Below the pieces are notes generated by a model. It ran no database searches, had not been told where the DNA came from, and saw only the letters and a list, made by a program, of their open reading frames with translations. The position numbers and the translations under genes are program-made. Shown piece after piece: positions 8,951 to 16,258 of a stretch of DNA of 64,000 nucleotides. The stretch comes from Caloramator australicus RC3. Lineage in GTDB: Bacteria; Bacillota; Clostridia; Clostridiales; Caloramatoraceae. Positions within the stretch are counted from its first letter, which is position 1; every line of letters starts with the position of its first letter. The stretch is from positions 16,587-80,586 of the forward strand of contig NZ_CAKP01000067.1 of assembly GCF_000297115.1 (NCBI RefSeq), in the 5' to 3' direction.

Positions 8951-9194
8951 TATAGTTATATTAAATACACTGGTTATAATTGCAATTATAGTTTCTGCAA
9001 TTTTGACTGTAAAATTTGATAACCTTTTATCATCAATAATAGCTTTAGCAGTTACAGGATCCTTTGTAGCATTAGAGTTTATATTGCTACATGCACCCGA
9101 CGTTGCAATAGCAGAAGCTGCTGTTGGAGCGGTCTTATCACCTGTGATATTTATTATAACCCTCAAAAAAGTAAAGGAGGGCAAGGAAAGATGA
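8943..9194 (+). CDS. mbhD: MbhD-like subunit (MrpA C-terminal piece, DUF4040)
   Basis: 83-aa hydrophobic protein corresponding to part of the MrpA C-terminal region. The HAPDVAIAEAAVGAVLSPVI stretch is the family signature. ATG 8943 is preferred because AGGAGGG (8927-8933) lies 9 nt upstream; an in-frame ATG 8916 exists but has no RBS and overlaps mbhC more. It overlaps mbhE by 4 bases. Confidence 0.85.
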   Translation: MNSIVILNTLVIIAIIVSAILTVKFDNLLSSIIALAVTGSFVALEFILLHAPDVAIAEAAVGAVLSPVIFIITLKKVKEGKER

Positions 9195-9541
9195 AAAGAT
9201 TTGCTATAGCTTTTTCGTTGGTGGTTTTCTTGTTAATGGGATGTTATGCAATGTATTATTCATCTACATTAGATAGAACTTATAGTGGAACAAAACTTTC
9301 TGAGGTTTTAAAGAATGAACAAAATTACGATATGAATAAACCAGATGGAGTTGCTAATATTATCGTGAGAGAAAACTTAAAAAGAACAAAGTCTGTAAAT
9401 GCGGTTACTGCTGTTGTATTTGACTATAGAGGATATGACACACTTGGAGAATCCTTTATTCTTCTTACAGCAATTGCCGGTTCAGTAGTTATTTTAAAGA
9501 GCCATAAGAAGGGAAGTGACCATGATGAAGGGCAAGAATAG
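9191..9541 (+). CDS. mbhE: MbhE-like subunit (MrpA C-terminal piece)
   Basis: 116-aa membrane protein with an N-terminal helix, a periplasm-like middle and a second helix. VFDYRGYDTLGE is the hallmark of MbhE and of the matching MrpA segment. MbhD and MbhE together replace the MrpA C-terminus in Mbh-type complexes. RBS AAAGGAGGGCAAGG precedes ATG 9191. The last bases overlap mbhF. Confidence 0.9.
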   Translation: MKRFAIAFSLVVFLLMGCYAMYYSSTLDRTYSGTKLSEVLKNEQNYDMNKPDGVANIIVRENLKRTKSVNAVTAVVFDYRGYDTLGESFILLTAIAGSVVILKSHKKGSDHDEGQE

Positions 9542-9980
9542 ACAAGTAAAGGATGTTATAGTAAAAACTGCTGCTGACTTTTTTACACCGATAGCCTTGG
9601 TCCTTGGATTTTATATAATATTACATGGACATCTAAGCCCAGGGGGAGGTTTCCAAGGTGGAGTTTTAGTTGCTTCTGCGGTGGTGTTAATCTATTTAGG
9701 CTATGGATATAATGAGGTTTCGAAGAAATTTAATATGGAAATCATAAAGAAAAATGAAGCTCTTGGTGCTATATTATTTACAGTATTTGGTCTTGCCGGT
9801 ATTATATATGGCTCGGTTTTCTTTGCAAATGTATTTACAAATATAGGTGATGTTGGAGACTTAATTAGTGCAGGAACAATTATGTTTATGAACAATTCAG
9901 TAGGATACAAGGTTTTAACTGGGGTTGGATTCTTGATCCTACTAATGATAGGGCTTTTAGCTCCAGATAATGATAACTAA
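9522..9980 (+). CDS. mbhF: MrpB-like antiporter subunit (MbhF)
   Basis: 152-aa MrpB/MnhB family protein with four helices. HGHLSPGGGFQGG near residues 35-47 is the family fingerprint. ATG 9522 is chosen since AAGAAGGGA stands 7-8 nt upstream; GTG 9516 would sit against it. It overlaps mbhE by 20 bases. It ends with a tail helix (LLMIGLLAPDNDN). Confidence 0.9.
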   Translation: MMKGKNRQVKDVIVKTAADFFTPIALVLGFYIILHGHLSPGGGFQGGVLVASAVVLIYLGYGYNEVSKKFNMEIIKKNEALGAILFTVFGLAGIIYGSVFFANVFTNIGDVGDLISAGTIMFMNNSVGYKVLTGVGFLILLMIGLLAPDNDN

Positions 9981-9995
9981 AAGGGGTGGATAGAT

Positions 9996-10346
9996 TTGAT
10001 ATTAGTGAACTATATCGCCTGCATTATATTAATAGTATTAGGTTTTTATGTAATTCTAACAAAAAAGAATATTTTAAAGATTATCATCGGTATGGGGCTT
10101 ATTGATTATGGAATAAATTTATTAATAATAAGCATAGGATTCAATCCTGGGGGAACAGCACCAATATTTACTTTTACTGAACTTAAACCCGAATCCTTCT
10201 TTGTTGACCCTGTTCCACAAGCACTTACTCTTACTTCAATAGTTATAGGTGCCTGTGTTACGGCGATGGCTTTATCCTTAGTTATAAAAATAAAGGAAAA
10301 GTATGGAACCCTTGATGCAGATAAGGTAAGGAGGTTGAATGGCTAA
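9996..10346 (+). CDS. mbhG: MrpC/NuoK-like antiporter subunit (MbhG)
   Basis: 116-aa MrpC/NuoK-like protein with three helices. DPVPQALTLTSIVIGACVTA is the conserved third-helix region, and the GTAPIF loop is typical of MrpC. TTG start at 9996 with AGGGGTGG (9982-9989) 6 nt upstream. Stop and the next start overlap (TAATG). Confidence 0.9.
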   Translation: MILVNYIACIILIVLGFYVILTKKNILKIIIGMGLIDYGINLLIISIGFNPGGTAPIFTFTELKPESFFVDPVPQALTLTSIVIGACVTAMALSLVIKIKEKYGTLDADKVRRLNG

Positions 10347-12235
10347 TGCAACATTTTCCTATTTTATCAATTGTTACGTTATTTTTGGGAGCCTTCCTTA
10401 CGGTAATTTTTGGAAGCAAAAATGAAACTGTAAGAAAGTTTATAGCTTTAGTTGCTTCATCTATATCGTTAATTTTGGTTTTAATGCTTATAAAGCCAGT
10501 TATGATAAAGAACAATGTTATTCAATATTGGTTAGGTAATTGGAGACCCATTCATGATTGGGCTATAGGTATAGGCCTTGAGGTTGATGCACTAGGATTA
10601 TTCTTCGGGATTATAGCTGTTTTAACAATCTTTTTATCAATTATATTTTCATTCAAATACACAAAAAAGGATTCTGAAACAGACAAGTATTATGTTTTAT
10701 TCTTAATGCTTTCTGGTGCTGTATTAGGTCTTGTATTTACTGGTGACCTTTTCAATATGTTTGTAATGATAGAAATTATGACCTTTGCAGCAGTTGGCTT
10801 AACTGCCTTTAGAAATTATCAAGAAGGAGCATTAGAAGCAGCTTTTAAATATCTTGTTTTGGGTTCTATCGGATCATCAATGGTTTTGGCAGGGACAATT
10901 ACTATTTACTCACAAGTTCATACGCTGAATATGGCTCAAATTTCTGCTTTATTGTTTAACAATCTTACTCCATCGGCACTTTTCGCCTTTGCATTACTTT
11001 TAGCAGGATTTTCATTAAAGGCATTTGTGGTTCCTTTCCATCCTGCTGCACCAGATGCGTATATGTCAGCACCTTCGTCAGTGTCAATGGCCTTTTCGGG
11101 TATGGTTAATAAGGCGGGGGTATATGCTATTATTAGATTAGTTTATGTTCTTTTTCATGCAATGGACTTTAAGTCAGTTCAAATTTTATTAATAATCATT
11201 GGGACGATTACAATGTTTATTGGTGTTACAATGGCGCTTGCACAAAATGATTTCAAACGTTTACTTGCTTTTCATAGTATTTCTCAGATAGGTTATGTTA
11301 TAACAGCTGTTGGGGTTTCAACAGCATTGGGATTAACAGCAGGTTTATATCATGCTCTTAACCATACTTTATTTAAAGGTTTGTTGTTCTTAACTGCTGG
11401 TGCAATATTTTATGCAACTGGAACAACTGATTTAAATAAACTTGGCGGCTTAGCAAGAAAAATGCCACAGACAGCAGCAATATTTTTAATTGGTGCCTTC
11501 TCAATCAGTGGTTTACCACCATTCAACGGATTTGTTTCCAAATGGCTTGTTTACCAAGCTACATTCCAGGCTAATCTTGCACCAGTTACTATAATAGCAC
11601 TTTTAGTAAGTGTAATGACTTTAGCTTCATTTATAAAGGTTGCACAGTCAATATTCTTTGGACAAATGCCAAAGGAATTTGAAAACGTTAAAGAGGTTCC
11701 ATTATCAATGAGAATTCCAATGTGGATTATGGCTATCCTTTGTGTAATAACAGGGGTTTTACCAAATATAGTGACAAAATATTTAGTATCGCCGGCAGTT
11801 ACTGCGGCTCTAAATATAGGCAAATATATTGATCTTATGATGGGGAATGGATATTCAGAAAAAATATTAGGTAAACCAATTGAAATTCCTGCTGTTGATT
11901 TTACTCTTGCAGGTTATTGGGATCCTATTGCATGGCTTGTTCTGTTTGCCTTGCTATTGATAGCAGTAACCATAGTTGCAGTAGCAGGAGGATTTAATGC
12001 AGTTTCTCTTCCTACAGAAGTTGATGATCCAAAATATGATGTATTCTTTAGTGGGGAAGCAAGTGAGCATTCTCACGTTAAGGGAAATGACCTTTTCTGG
12101 GGATTAAAACATGATTTAAGACACTATTTTGGGTTTATGCATGATGCACATAGTGGGATAATTAATGACTATGCATTGTGGGCTATCTTTACAACAACAA
12201 TATTTATAGTATATATTTTCTTACTTGTTCCATAA
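10346..12235 (+). CDS. mbhH: MrpD-like antiporter subunit with MbhI-like extension (MbhH-MbhI)
   Basis: 629-aa ion-pumping subunit of the MrpD/NuoN/NuoM family with about 14 helices. Key antiporter features include the early EIMTFAAVGL glutamate helix, the central lysine helices, and FKRLLAFHSISQIGY with ALNHTLFKGLLFLTAGAI. MrpD proteins are normally near 500 aa. The extra 130 residues (YWDPIAWL..., FFSGEASEHSHVKGNDLFWG, ending in the helix DYALWAIFTTTIFIVYIF) look like a fused MbhI, since no separate mbhI exists. Start ATG 10346 after AGGAGG, overlapping mbhG by one base. Confidence 0.9.
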   Translation: MQHFPILSIVTLFLGAFLTVIFGSKNETVRKFIALVASSISLILVLMLIKPVMIKNNVIQYWLGNWRPIHDWAIGIGLEVDALGLFFGIIAVLTIFLSIIFSFKYTKKDSETDKYYVLFLMLSGAVLGLVFTGDLFNMFVMIEIMTFAAVGLTAFRNYQEGALEAAFKYLVLGSIGSSMVLAGTITIYSQVHTLNMAQISALLFNNLTPSALFAFALLLAGFSLKAFVVPFHPAAPDAYMSAPSSVSMAFSGMVNKAGVYAIIRLVYVLFHAMDFKSVQILLIIIGTITMFIGVTMALAQNDFKRLLAFHSISQIGYVITAVGVSTALGLTAGLYHALNHTLFKGLLFLTAGAIFYATGTTDLNKLGGLARKMPQTAAIFLIGAFSISGLPPFNGFVSKWLVYQATFQANLAPVTIIALLVSVMTLASFIKVAQSIFFGQMPKEFENVKEVPLSMRIPMWIMAILCVITGVLPNIVTKYLVSPAVTAALNIGKYIDLMMGNGYSEKILGKPIEIPAVDFTLAGYWDPIAWLVLFALLLIAVTIVAVAGGFNAVSLPTEVDDPKYDVFFSGEASEHSHVKGNDLFWGLKHDLRHYFGFMHDAHSGIINDYALWAIFTTTIFIVYIFLLVP

Positions 12236-12248
12236 GGAGGGACTGGAT

Positions 12249-13211
12249 TTGGTAGTTTTAAAGTATTTGTTTAATGTTTTAGTTTTTCCAGGTTTATTGT
12301 TCTCAGCATTGGTTGGTTTACTTTTATCAGGTTTAGATAGAAAAGTTGTTGCTAGAATGCAAAAGAGAATTGGACCACCAATAATTCAGCCAATTTATGA
12401 TTTTTTTAAGCTTTTAGGTAAAGAAACAATTGTCCCAAGAGCAGCATCAAGAAGAACATTTTTATACGCACCAGTTATTGGACTTTTGGCGTTAGTAACT
12501 GTGACACTCTTTATCCCTATTTATAAATATACTGCAATTTCAACAGTTGCAGATATAATAGTTATTTTATATCTTTTAACAATCCCTGCAGTTGCCTTAA
12601 TTATGGGTGGAGCAGCATCGGGTTCACCATATGCCGGCGTTGGAATTTCCAGGGAAATGGTAGCTATTATATCTTATGAACTCCCTTTAGTGATAGTTCT
12701 TCTAACTATTGGTAAACATGTAGGAATGGCTTTAAATAAGGGAGTAATAACATTTTCGCTTTCTCAAATAGTAAGTTATCAAGCAGAATTTGGACCGATG
12801 ATTACTAATTGGAGGTTAATTCCAGCTGCATTGGCGTTACTTTTAATAATTCCAATTAAGGTTGGTAGCCTTCCTTTTGATATTGCAGAGGCGGAAATTG
12901 AAATTTGTGAAGGACCACTTGTAGAATATAGTGGTGCACCGCTTGCAATATTTAAGTTAAATCATGCAATAAAAATGTTCATAATGACTTCATTATTTGT
13001 AACATTGTTTTTAAGCGGTAAAGGAACAGGAATACTAATATTAGATATAGTATTGCAAGTTCTATTAAGTGCAGTAATAGTTGTTATTTCTATATCCACA
13101 TTAAAAGCGATTACAGCAAGGCTTAAGGTAGAACAGGTTTTGAAATTCTTCTGGACTTATCCAACGGCATTAGCTTTAATTAGTTTGATACTTGTTTGGA
13201 TTGGTCGTTAA
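12249..13211 (+). CDS. mbhM: NuoH-like membrane subunit (MbhM)
   Basis: 320-aa NuoH/ND1 homolog that anchors the peripheral arm and links it to the ion channels. ARMQKRIGPP near the N-terminus and FDIAEAEIEICEGPLVEYSG are diagnostic. TTG 12249 is chosen because AAGGAGG (12234-12240) lies 8 nt upstream; the longer frame from 12225 lacks an RBS and runs back into mbhH. Eight helices are expected. Confidence 0.93.
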   Translation: MVVLKYLFNVLVFPGLLFSALVGLLLSGLDRKVVARMQKRIGPPIIQPIYDFFKLLGKETIVPRAASRRTFLYAPVIGLLALVTVTLFIPIYKYTAISTVADIIVILYLLTIPAVALIMGGAASGSPYAGVGISREMVAIISYELPLVIVLLTIGKHVGMALNKGVITFSLSQIVSYQAEFGPMITNWRLIPAALALLLIIPIKVGSLPFDIAEAEIEICEGPLVEYSGAPLAIFKLNHAIKMFIMTSLFVTLFLSGKGTGILILDIVLQVLLSAVIVVISISTLKAITARLKVEQVLKFFWTYPTALALISLILVWIGR

Positions 13212-13226
13212 TAGGAGGTGTTACTT

Positions 13227-13670
13227 TTGTTTAAAAAGTTAATCGAAAAAAGCTTTGAAAAATCGCCTTGGTTATTTCACTTAAATACAGGATCATGTAA
13301 CGGCTGTGATATAGAAATAGTTTCGGTTATAACTCCAAGGTATGATGCTGAAAGAATGGGCTTTAAGTTAACTGGTTCACCAAGACATGCAGATATAATT
13401 TTAGTTACAGGACCTATAACTTCGCAGTCAAGAGATAGGTTAATAAGAACTTTAGCCCAGGTTCCAGATCCAAAAGTTGTTGTATCAATTGGGTCTTGCC
13501 CGAGGTCTACAAATGTATTTAATGGTAGTTACTCTGTAGAAGGCCCACTAGATAAATATGTTCCAATTGATGTTTCTATAGCAGGTTGTCCTCCAAAACC
13601 AGAAGCCATAATCGATGGGCTTGCTAAAGCTATAGAGATACTCAGAGAAAAAAGGAGGGCAATGAAATGA
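13227..13670 (+). CDS. mbhJ: [NiFe]-hydrogenase small subunit, NuoB-like (MbhJ)
   Basis: 147-aa small subunit holding the proximal [4Fe-4S] cluster. The cysteines are in GSCNGCD, SIGSCPRS and AGCPPKPE, the NuoB pattern without extra Fe-S domains. It passes electrons from MbhN to the Ni-Fe site. AGGAGGTG (13213-13220) points to TTG 13227, 6 nt downstream, rather than to the overlapping GTG 13218. Its end overlaps mbhN by 4 bases. Confidence 0.94.
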   Translation: MFKKLIEKSFEKSPWLFHLNTGSCNGCDIEIVSVITPRYDAERMGFKLTGSPRHADIILVTGPITSQSRDRLIRTLAQVPDPKVVVSIGSCPRSTNVFNGSYSVEGPLDKYVPIDVSIAGCPPKPEAIIDGLAKAIEILREKRRAMK

Positions 13671-14107
13671 AGTTCCCTTATTTAAAAGAAGCGATAAAAT
13701 CTGTCTTTAAAAAACCAAGCACAGAAATATATCCAATAGTAAATAAAGAGGCACCGGAAGGATATAGAGGTAAAATAAATTATTATCCTGAAAAGTGTGT
13801 AAATTGTGGAATGTGTATAAGGGTTTGTGCTCCTGGTTGTATTACTAGAACTATTGAAAAGACCGAAGAGGGAGATAAAATCACCTTTAATTTTTATCAA
13901 GGTCAATGCACCTTCTGTTCTCTTTGTGCTGACTTTTGCCCAAGAGGAGCAATAGAACTTACTAAAAATTATCATCTTGCTGTTACGGATGAAAAGGATT
14001 TGTTGGTTTCAGGAACATTTATAAAAAAGCTTCCACCAAAGCCTCCTGTTCAACCACAACAACAAGTTCAAAATCAACAAAATCAAGGGGCAGCTAAAAC
14101 TGAATAA
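13667..14107 (+). CDS. mbhN: Polyferredoxin subunit, NuoI-like (MbhN)
   Basis: 146-aa subunit with two [4Fe-4S] motifs, CVNCGMCIRVC and CTFCSLCADFC, the entry point for electrons from reduced ferredoxin. The last 25 residues are a Pro/Gln-rich tail (PPKPPVQPQQQ...), probably disordered, which is not part of the ferredoxin fold. Start ATG 13667 after AGGAGG. It is the last gene of the operon and is followed by a clear terminator. Confidence 0.94.
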   Translation: MKFPYLKEAIKSVFKKPSTEIYPIVNKEAPEGYRGKINYYPEKCVNCGMCIRVCAPGCITRTIEKTEEGDKITFNFYQGQCTFCSLCADFCPRGAIELTKNYHLAVTDEKDLLVSGTFIKKLPPKPPVQPQQQVQNQQNQGAAKTE

Positions 14108-14117
14108 GTTTAAAAAA

Positions 14118-14146
14118 GCCTTAAGGTTTAGCCTTAGGGCTTTTTT
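14118..14146 (+). terminator. Terminator of the hyp-mbh operon
   Basis: GCCTTAAGG (14118-14126) pairs with CCTTAGGGC (14132-14140) over 9 bp with one G-T pair and a 5-nt loop. It is preceded by six A and followed by six T. It closes the 13-kb operon. Confidence 0.9.
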
Positions 14147-14296
14147 ACTTATAGGAAGGAATTTAAACTTTGGTGAAGAATATATTTATAAAAGAATTTA
14201 TTAAAAAAGTAGTGTTAAACGTTGAAAAACCTTTAAAGAAAGAGTTTGCAATATGGATATTTACTATATAAATTATAGCAATTTTGGGGGTGGGTT

Positions 14297-15364
14297 ATGG
14301 GTTACCCAATGCTTGAAATAAACAGTAGTAAAATAAAAGAAAACACCAAACTTATTGTTGATGAATGCCACAAAAGAGGGATACAAGTTGCTGGGGTAAC
14401 AAAGGTTTTTGCGGGATACGAAAGGATAGTTAGGGCAATAGTAGATGGGGGAATAGACATAATAGCAGACTCAAGAATTGAAAATTTAAAGAAATTTAAA
14501 AAATACGATCTCCCTAAAATGTTAATAAGAATTCCTATGAAAAGTCAGGCAAGAGAAATAATAAACTATTCAGATATAGCATTGGTTTCGGAATTTGATA
14601 CTATTAAAGAATTACAAAAATATGCTAAAAAAGAAAACAAAAAATACAAGATAATATTAATGGTAGATGTCGGCGATTTACGGGAAGGAATATTTTATAA
14701 GGAAAAACAGGAGATATATGAAACAGTAAAAAAAATTTTAGAACTTAGCAACATTGAACTCCATGGAATTGGGACTAATTTATGCTGCTATGGTGGGGTG
14801 ATTCCTACCAAAGATAATCTAACTGAGCTTGTAGGTGTCAAAAAAGATTTAGAAAATTACTTTAATATTAGAATCCCTATAATTTCGGGAGGCAACTCAG
14901 AGAATATTCAAATTATGAGGATGAATGAAATGCCAATGGAAATAAACCAATTAAGAATTGGTGTAGCATTGGCAATGGGGATAGGCTTATATGACAAGCC
15001 GATAGAGGGACTAAATACAGATACAATAAAGCTTTATGCAGAAATAGTAGAAATAAAGGTAAAGCCATCAGTTCCTATTGGAACAATTGGGATAGATGCT
15101 TTTGGAGCTAAGCCGCAATTTGAGGATAGAGGATTTAGAAAAAGAGCAATTTGTGCGTTAGGAAGGCAGGATGTTTATCCTGAGTTTTTGCAACCTATTG
15201 ATGAAAAAATTAAGGTATTAGGAAGTAGTAGCGATCATCTGATAATTGATATAACTGACTCTGATAAAGAACTTAGGATAGGTGATGTAATTGAGTTTCG
15301 TGTTTTATATGGTGGTCTTCTTTCAGCTATGACATCTAAGTATGTAAAAAAGAAAGTTTTATAG
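14297..15364 (+). CDS. PLP-dependent amino-acid racemase, alanine/ornithine racemase family
   Basis: 355-aa fold-type III PLP enzyme like the ornithine racemase (Orr) and YhfX groups. K36 in GVTKVFAGYE is the expected PLP lysine. The N-terminal barrel is followed by a beta domain (about 240-355) with GTIGIDAFGAKP. It probably interconverts L- and D-forms of an amino acid such as ornithine; the substrate cannot be read from sequence. Start ATG 14297 with a GGGGGTGGG stretch just ahead; ATG 14309 (MLEINSSKIK) is an alternative. No ornithine catabolic partners are nearby. Confidence 0.8.
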   Translation: MGYPMLEINSSKIKENTKLIVDECHKRGIQVAGVTKVFAGYERIVRAIVDGGIDIIADSRIENLKKFKKYDLPKMLIRIPMKSQAREIINYSDIALVSEFDTIKELQKYAKKENKKYKIILMVDVGDLREGIFYKEKQEIYETVKKILELSNIELHGIGTNLCCYGGVIPTKDNLTELVGVKKDLENYFNIRIPIISGGNSENIQIMRMNEMPMEINQLRIGVALAMGIGLYDKPIEGLNTDTIKLYAEIVEIKVKPSVPIGTIGIDAFGAKPQFEDRGFRKRAICALGRQDVYPEFLQPIDEKIKVLGSSSDHLIIDITDSDKELRIGDVIEFRVLYGGLLSAMTSKYVKKKVL

Positions 15365-15394
15365 TGACAAAGTTTGCTTAAATAAGTATTACTA

Positions 15395-15423
15395 TTGTAA
15401 AACCAAAAGAAGTATGTTATTAT
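15395..15423 (+). promoter_or_regulatory. Putative sigma-A promoter of deoC
   Basis: TTGTAA (15395-15400), 17-nt spacer, TATTAT (15418-15423), 65 nt before the deoC start. A typical vegetative promoter layout. Confidence 0.5.
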
Positions 15424-15487
15424 GATAAGGCAAATAAAATACTAATCGGCTATTTATAGATGCATTACATATTTAAGGAGGGTAAAT

Positions 15488-16165
15488 ATGATTACAAAGG
15501 AATATGTAGCCTCAATCATCGACCATACAATTCTAAAGGCAGAGACTACACCAGACGATATAAAAAAGATATGCAATGAGGCAAAGGAGAATTCATTTGC
15601 ATCTGTTTGTGTTAATCCTTGTTATGTTAAATTAGTTGCAGATGAATTAAAGGGATCAAATGTTAAAGTTTGCACTGTCATAGGCTTCCCATTGGGGGCA
15701 ACAACTAAAGAAGTGAAAGCCTATGAAACAGAGAAGGCAATCGAAGATGGTGCTAATGAGGTTGACATGGTTATAAACATAGGTATGCTAAAGGCAGGAA
15801 ATTATGATTATGTAAAGGAAGATATAAAAGCAGTTGTAGATGCAGCTAAAGGTAAGGCGTTAGTTAAGGTCATTATAGAAACATGTCTTTTAACTGATGA
15901 CGAAAAGATTATGGCGTGCAAATTAGCAAAGGAAGCTGGTGCGGATTTTGTTAAAACTTCAACAGGTTTTAGCAAATGGGGAGCAAAAGCAGAGGATGTT
16001 AAGCTAATGAGGGATACAGTAGGACCAGAAATGGGAGTTAAAGCATCCGGTGGAGTTCATAGTTTTGAAGATGCTGTTAAAATGATTGAAGCGGGGGCAA
16101 ATAGAATAGGAGCAAGTTCATCTTTGAAAATAATTGGCAAGTCAAAAGATGAGCAATCCTATTAA
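15488..16165 (+). CDS. deoC: Deoxyribose-phosphate aldolase
   Basis: 225-aa class I aldolase cleaving 2-deoxyribose 5-phosphate to glyceraldehyde 3-phosphate and acetaldehyde in deoxynucleoside salvage. K156 in DFVKTSTGF is the Schiff-base lysine; VIIETCLL and KASGGV are also present. RBS AGGAGGG precedes ATG 15488. It stands alone between a promoter and a terminator, without deoB or a phosphorylase. Confidence 0.97.
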   Translation: MITKEYVASIIDHTILKAETTPDDIKKICNEAKENSFASVCVNPCYVKLVADELKGSNVKVCTVIGFPLGATTKEVKAYETEKAIEDGANEVDMVINIGMLKAGNYDYVKEDIKAVVDAAKGKALVKVIIETCLLTDDEKIMACKLAKEAGADFVKTSTGFSKWGAKAEDVKLMRDTVGPEMGVKASGGVHSFEDAVKMIEAGANRIGASSSLKIIGKSKDEQSY

Positions 16166-16170
16166 TTTTA

Positions 16171-16212
16171 ATATCCTAAAGGATTATATTTTAATCCTTT
16201 AGGATATTTTTG
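16171..16212 (+). terminator. Terminator after deoC
   Basis: A perfect 16-bp stem, left arm 16171-16186 (ATATCCTAAAGGATTA) and right arm 16192-16207, with a 5-nt loop, followed by TTTT. Confidence 0.88.
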
Positions 16213-16237
16213 CTTTATTGGTGAATATTTATATAAT
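16210..16237 (+). promoter_or_regulatory. Putative promoter of the Lon-like protease gene
   Basis: TTGCTT (16210-16215), 16-nt spacer, TATAAT (16232-16237), followed by the GGGGGG RBS region of the next gene. The -35 is weak. Confidence 0.4.
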
Positions 16238-16258
16238 AAGGCTATAAGGGGGGATTTA

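Noticed and set aside
13227..14107. mbhJ-mbhN considered as complex I (NuoB/NuoI) genes
   Set aside because: MbhL keeps all four Ni-Fe ligand cysteines (C63, C66, C354, C357), so this is a hydrogenase and not an Mbx- or Nuo-type complex that lost the metal site.
14173..14271. Short frame of 32 codons (GTG start) between mbhN and the racemase gene
   Set aside because: The RBS-like AGGAAGGA is about 12 nt away, the peptide is Lys/Ile-rich as AT-rich DNA predicts, and no family is recognisable.
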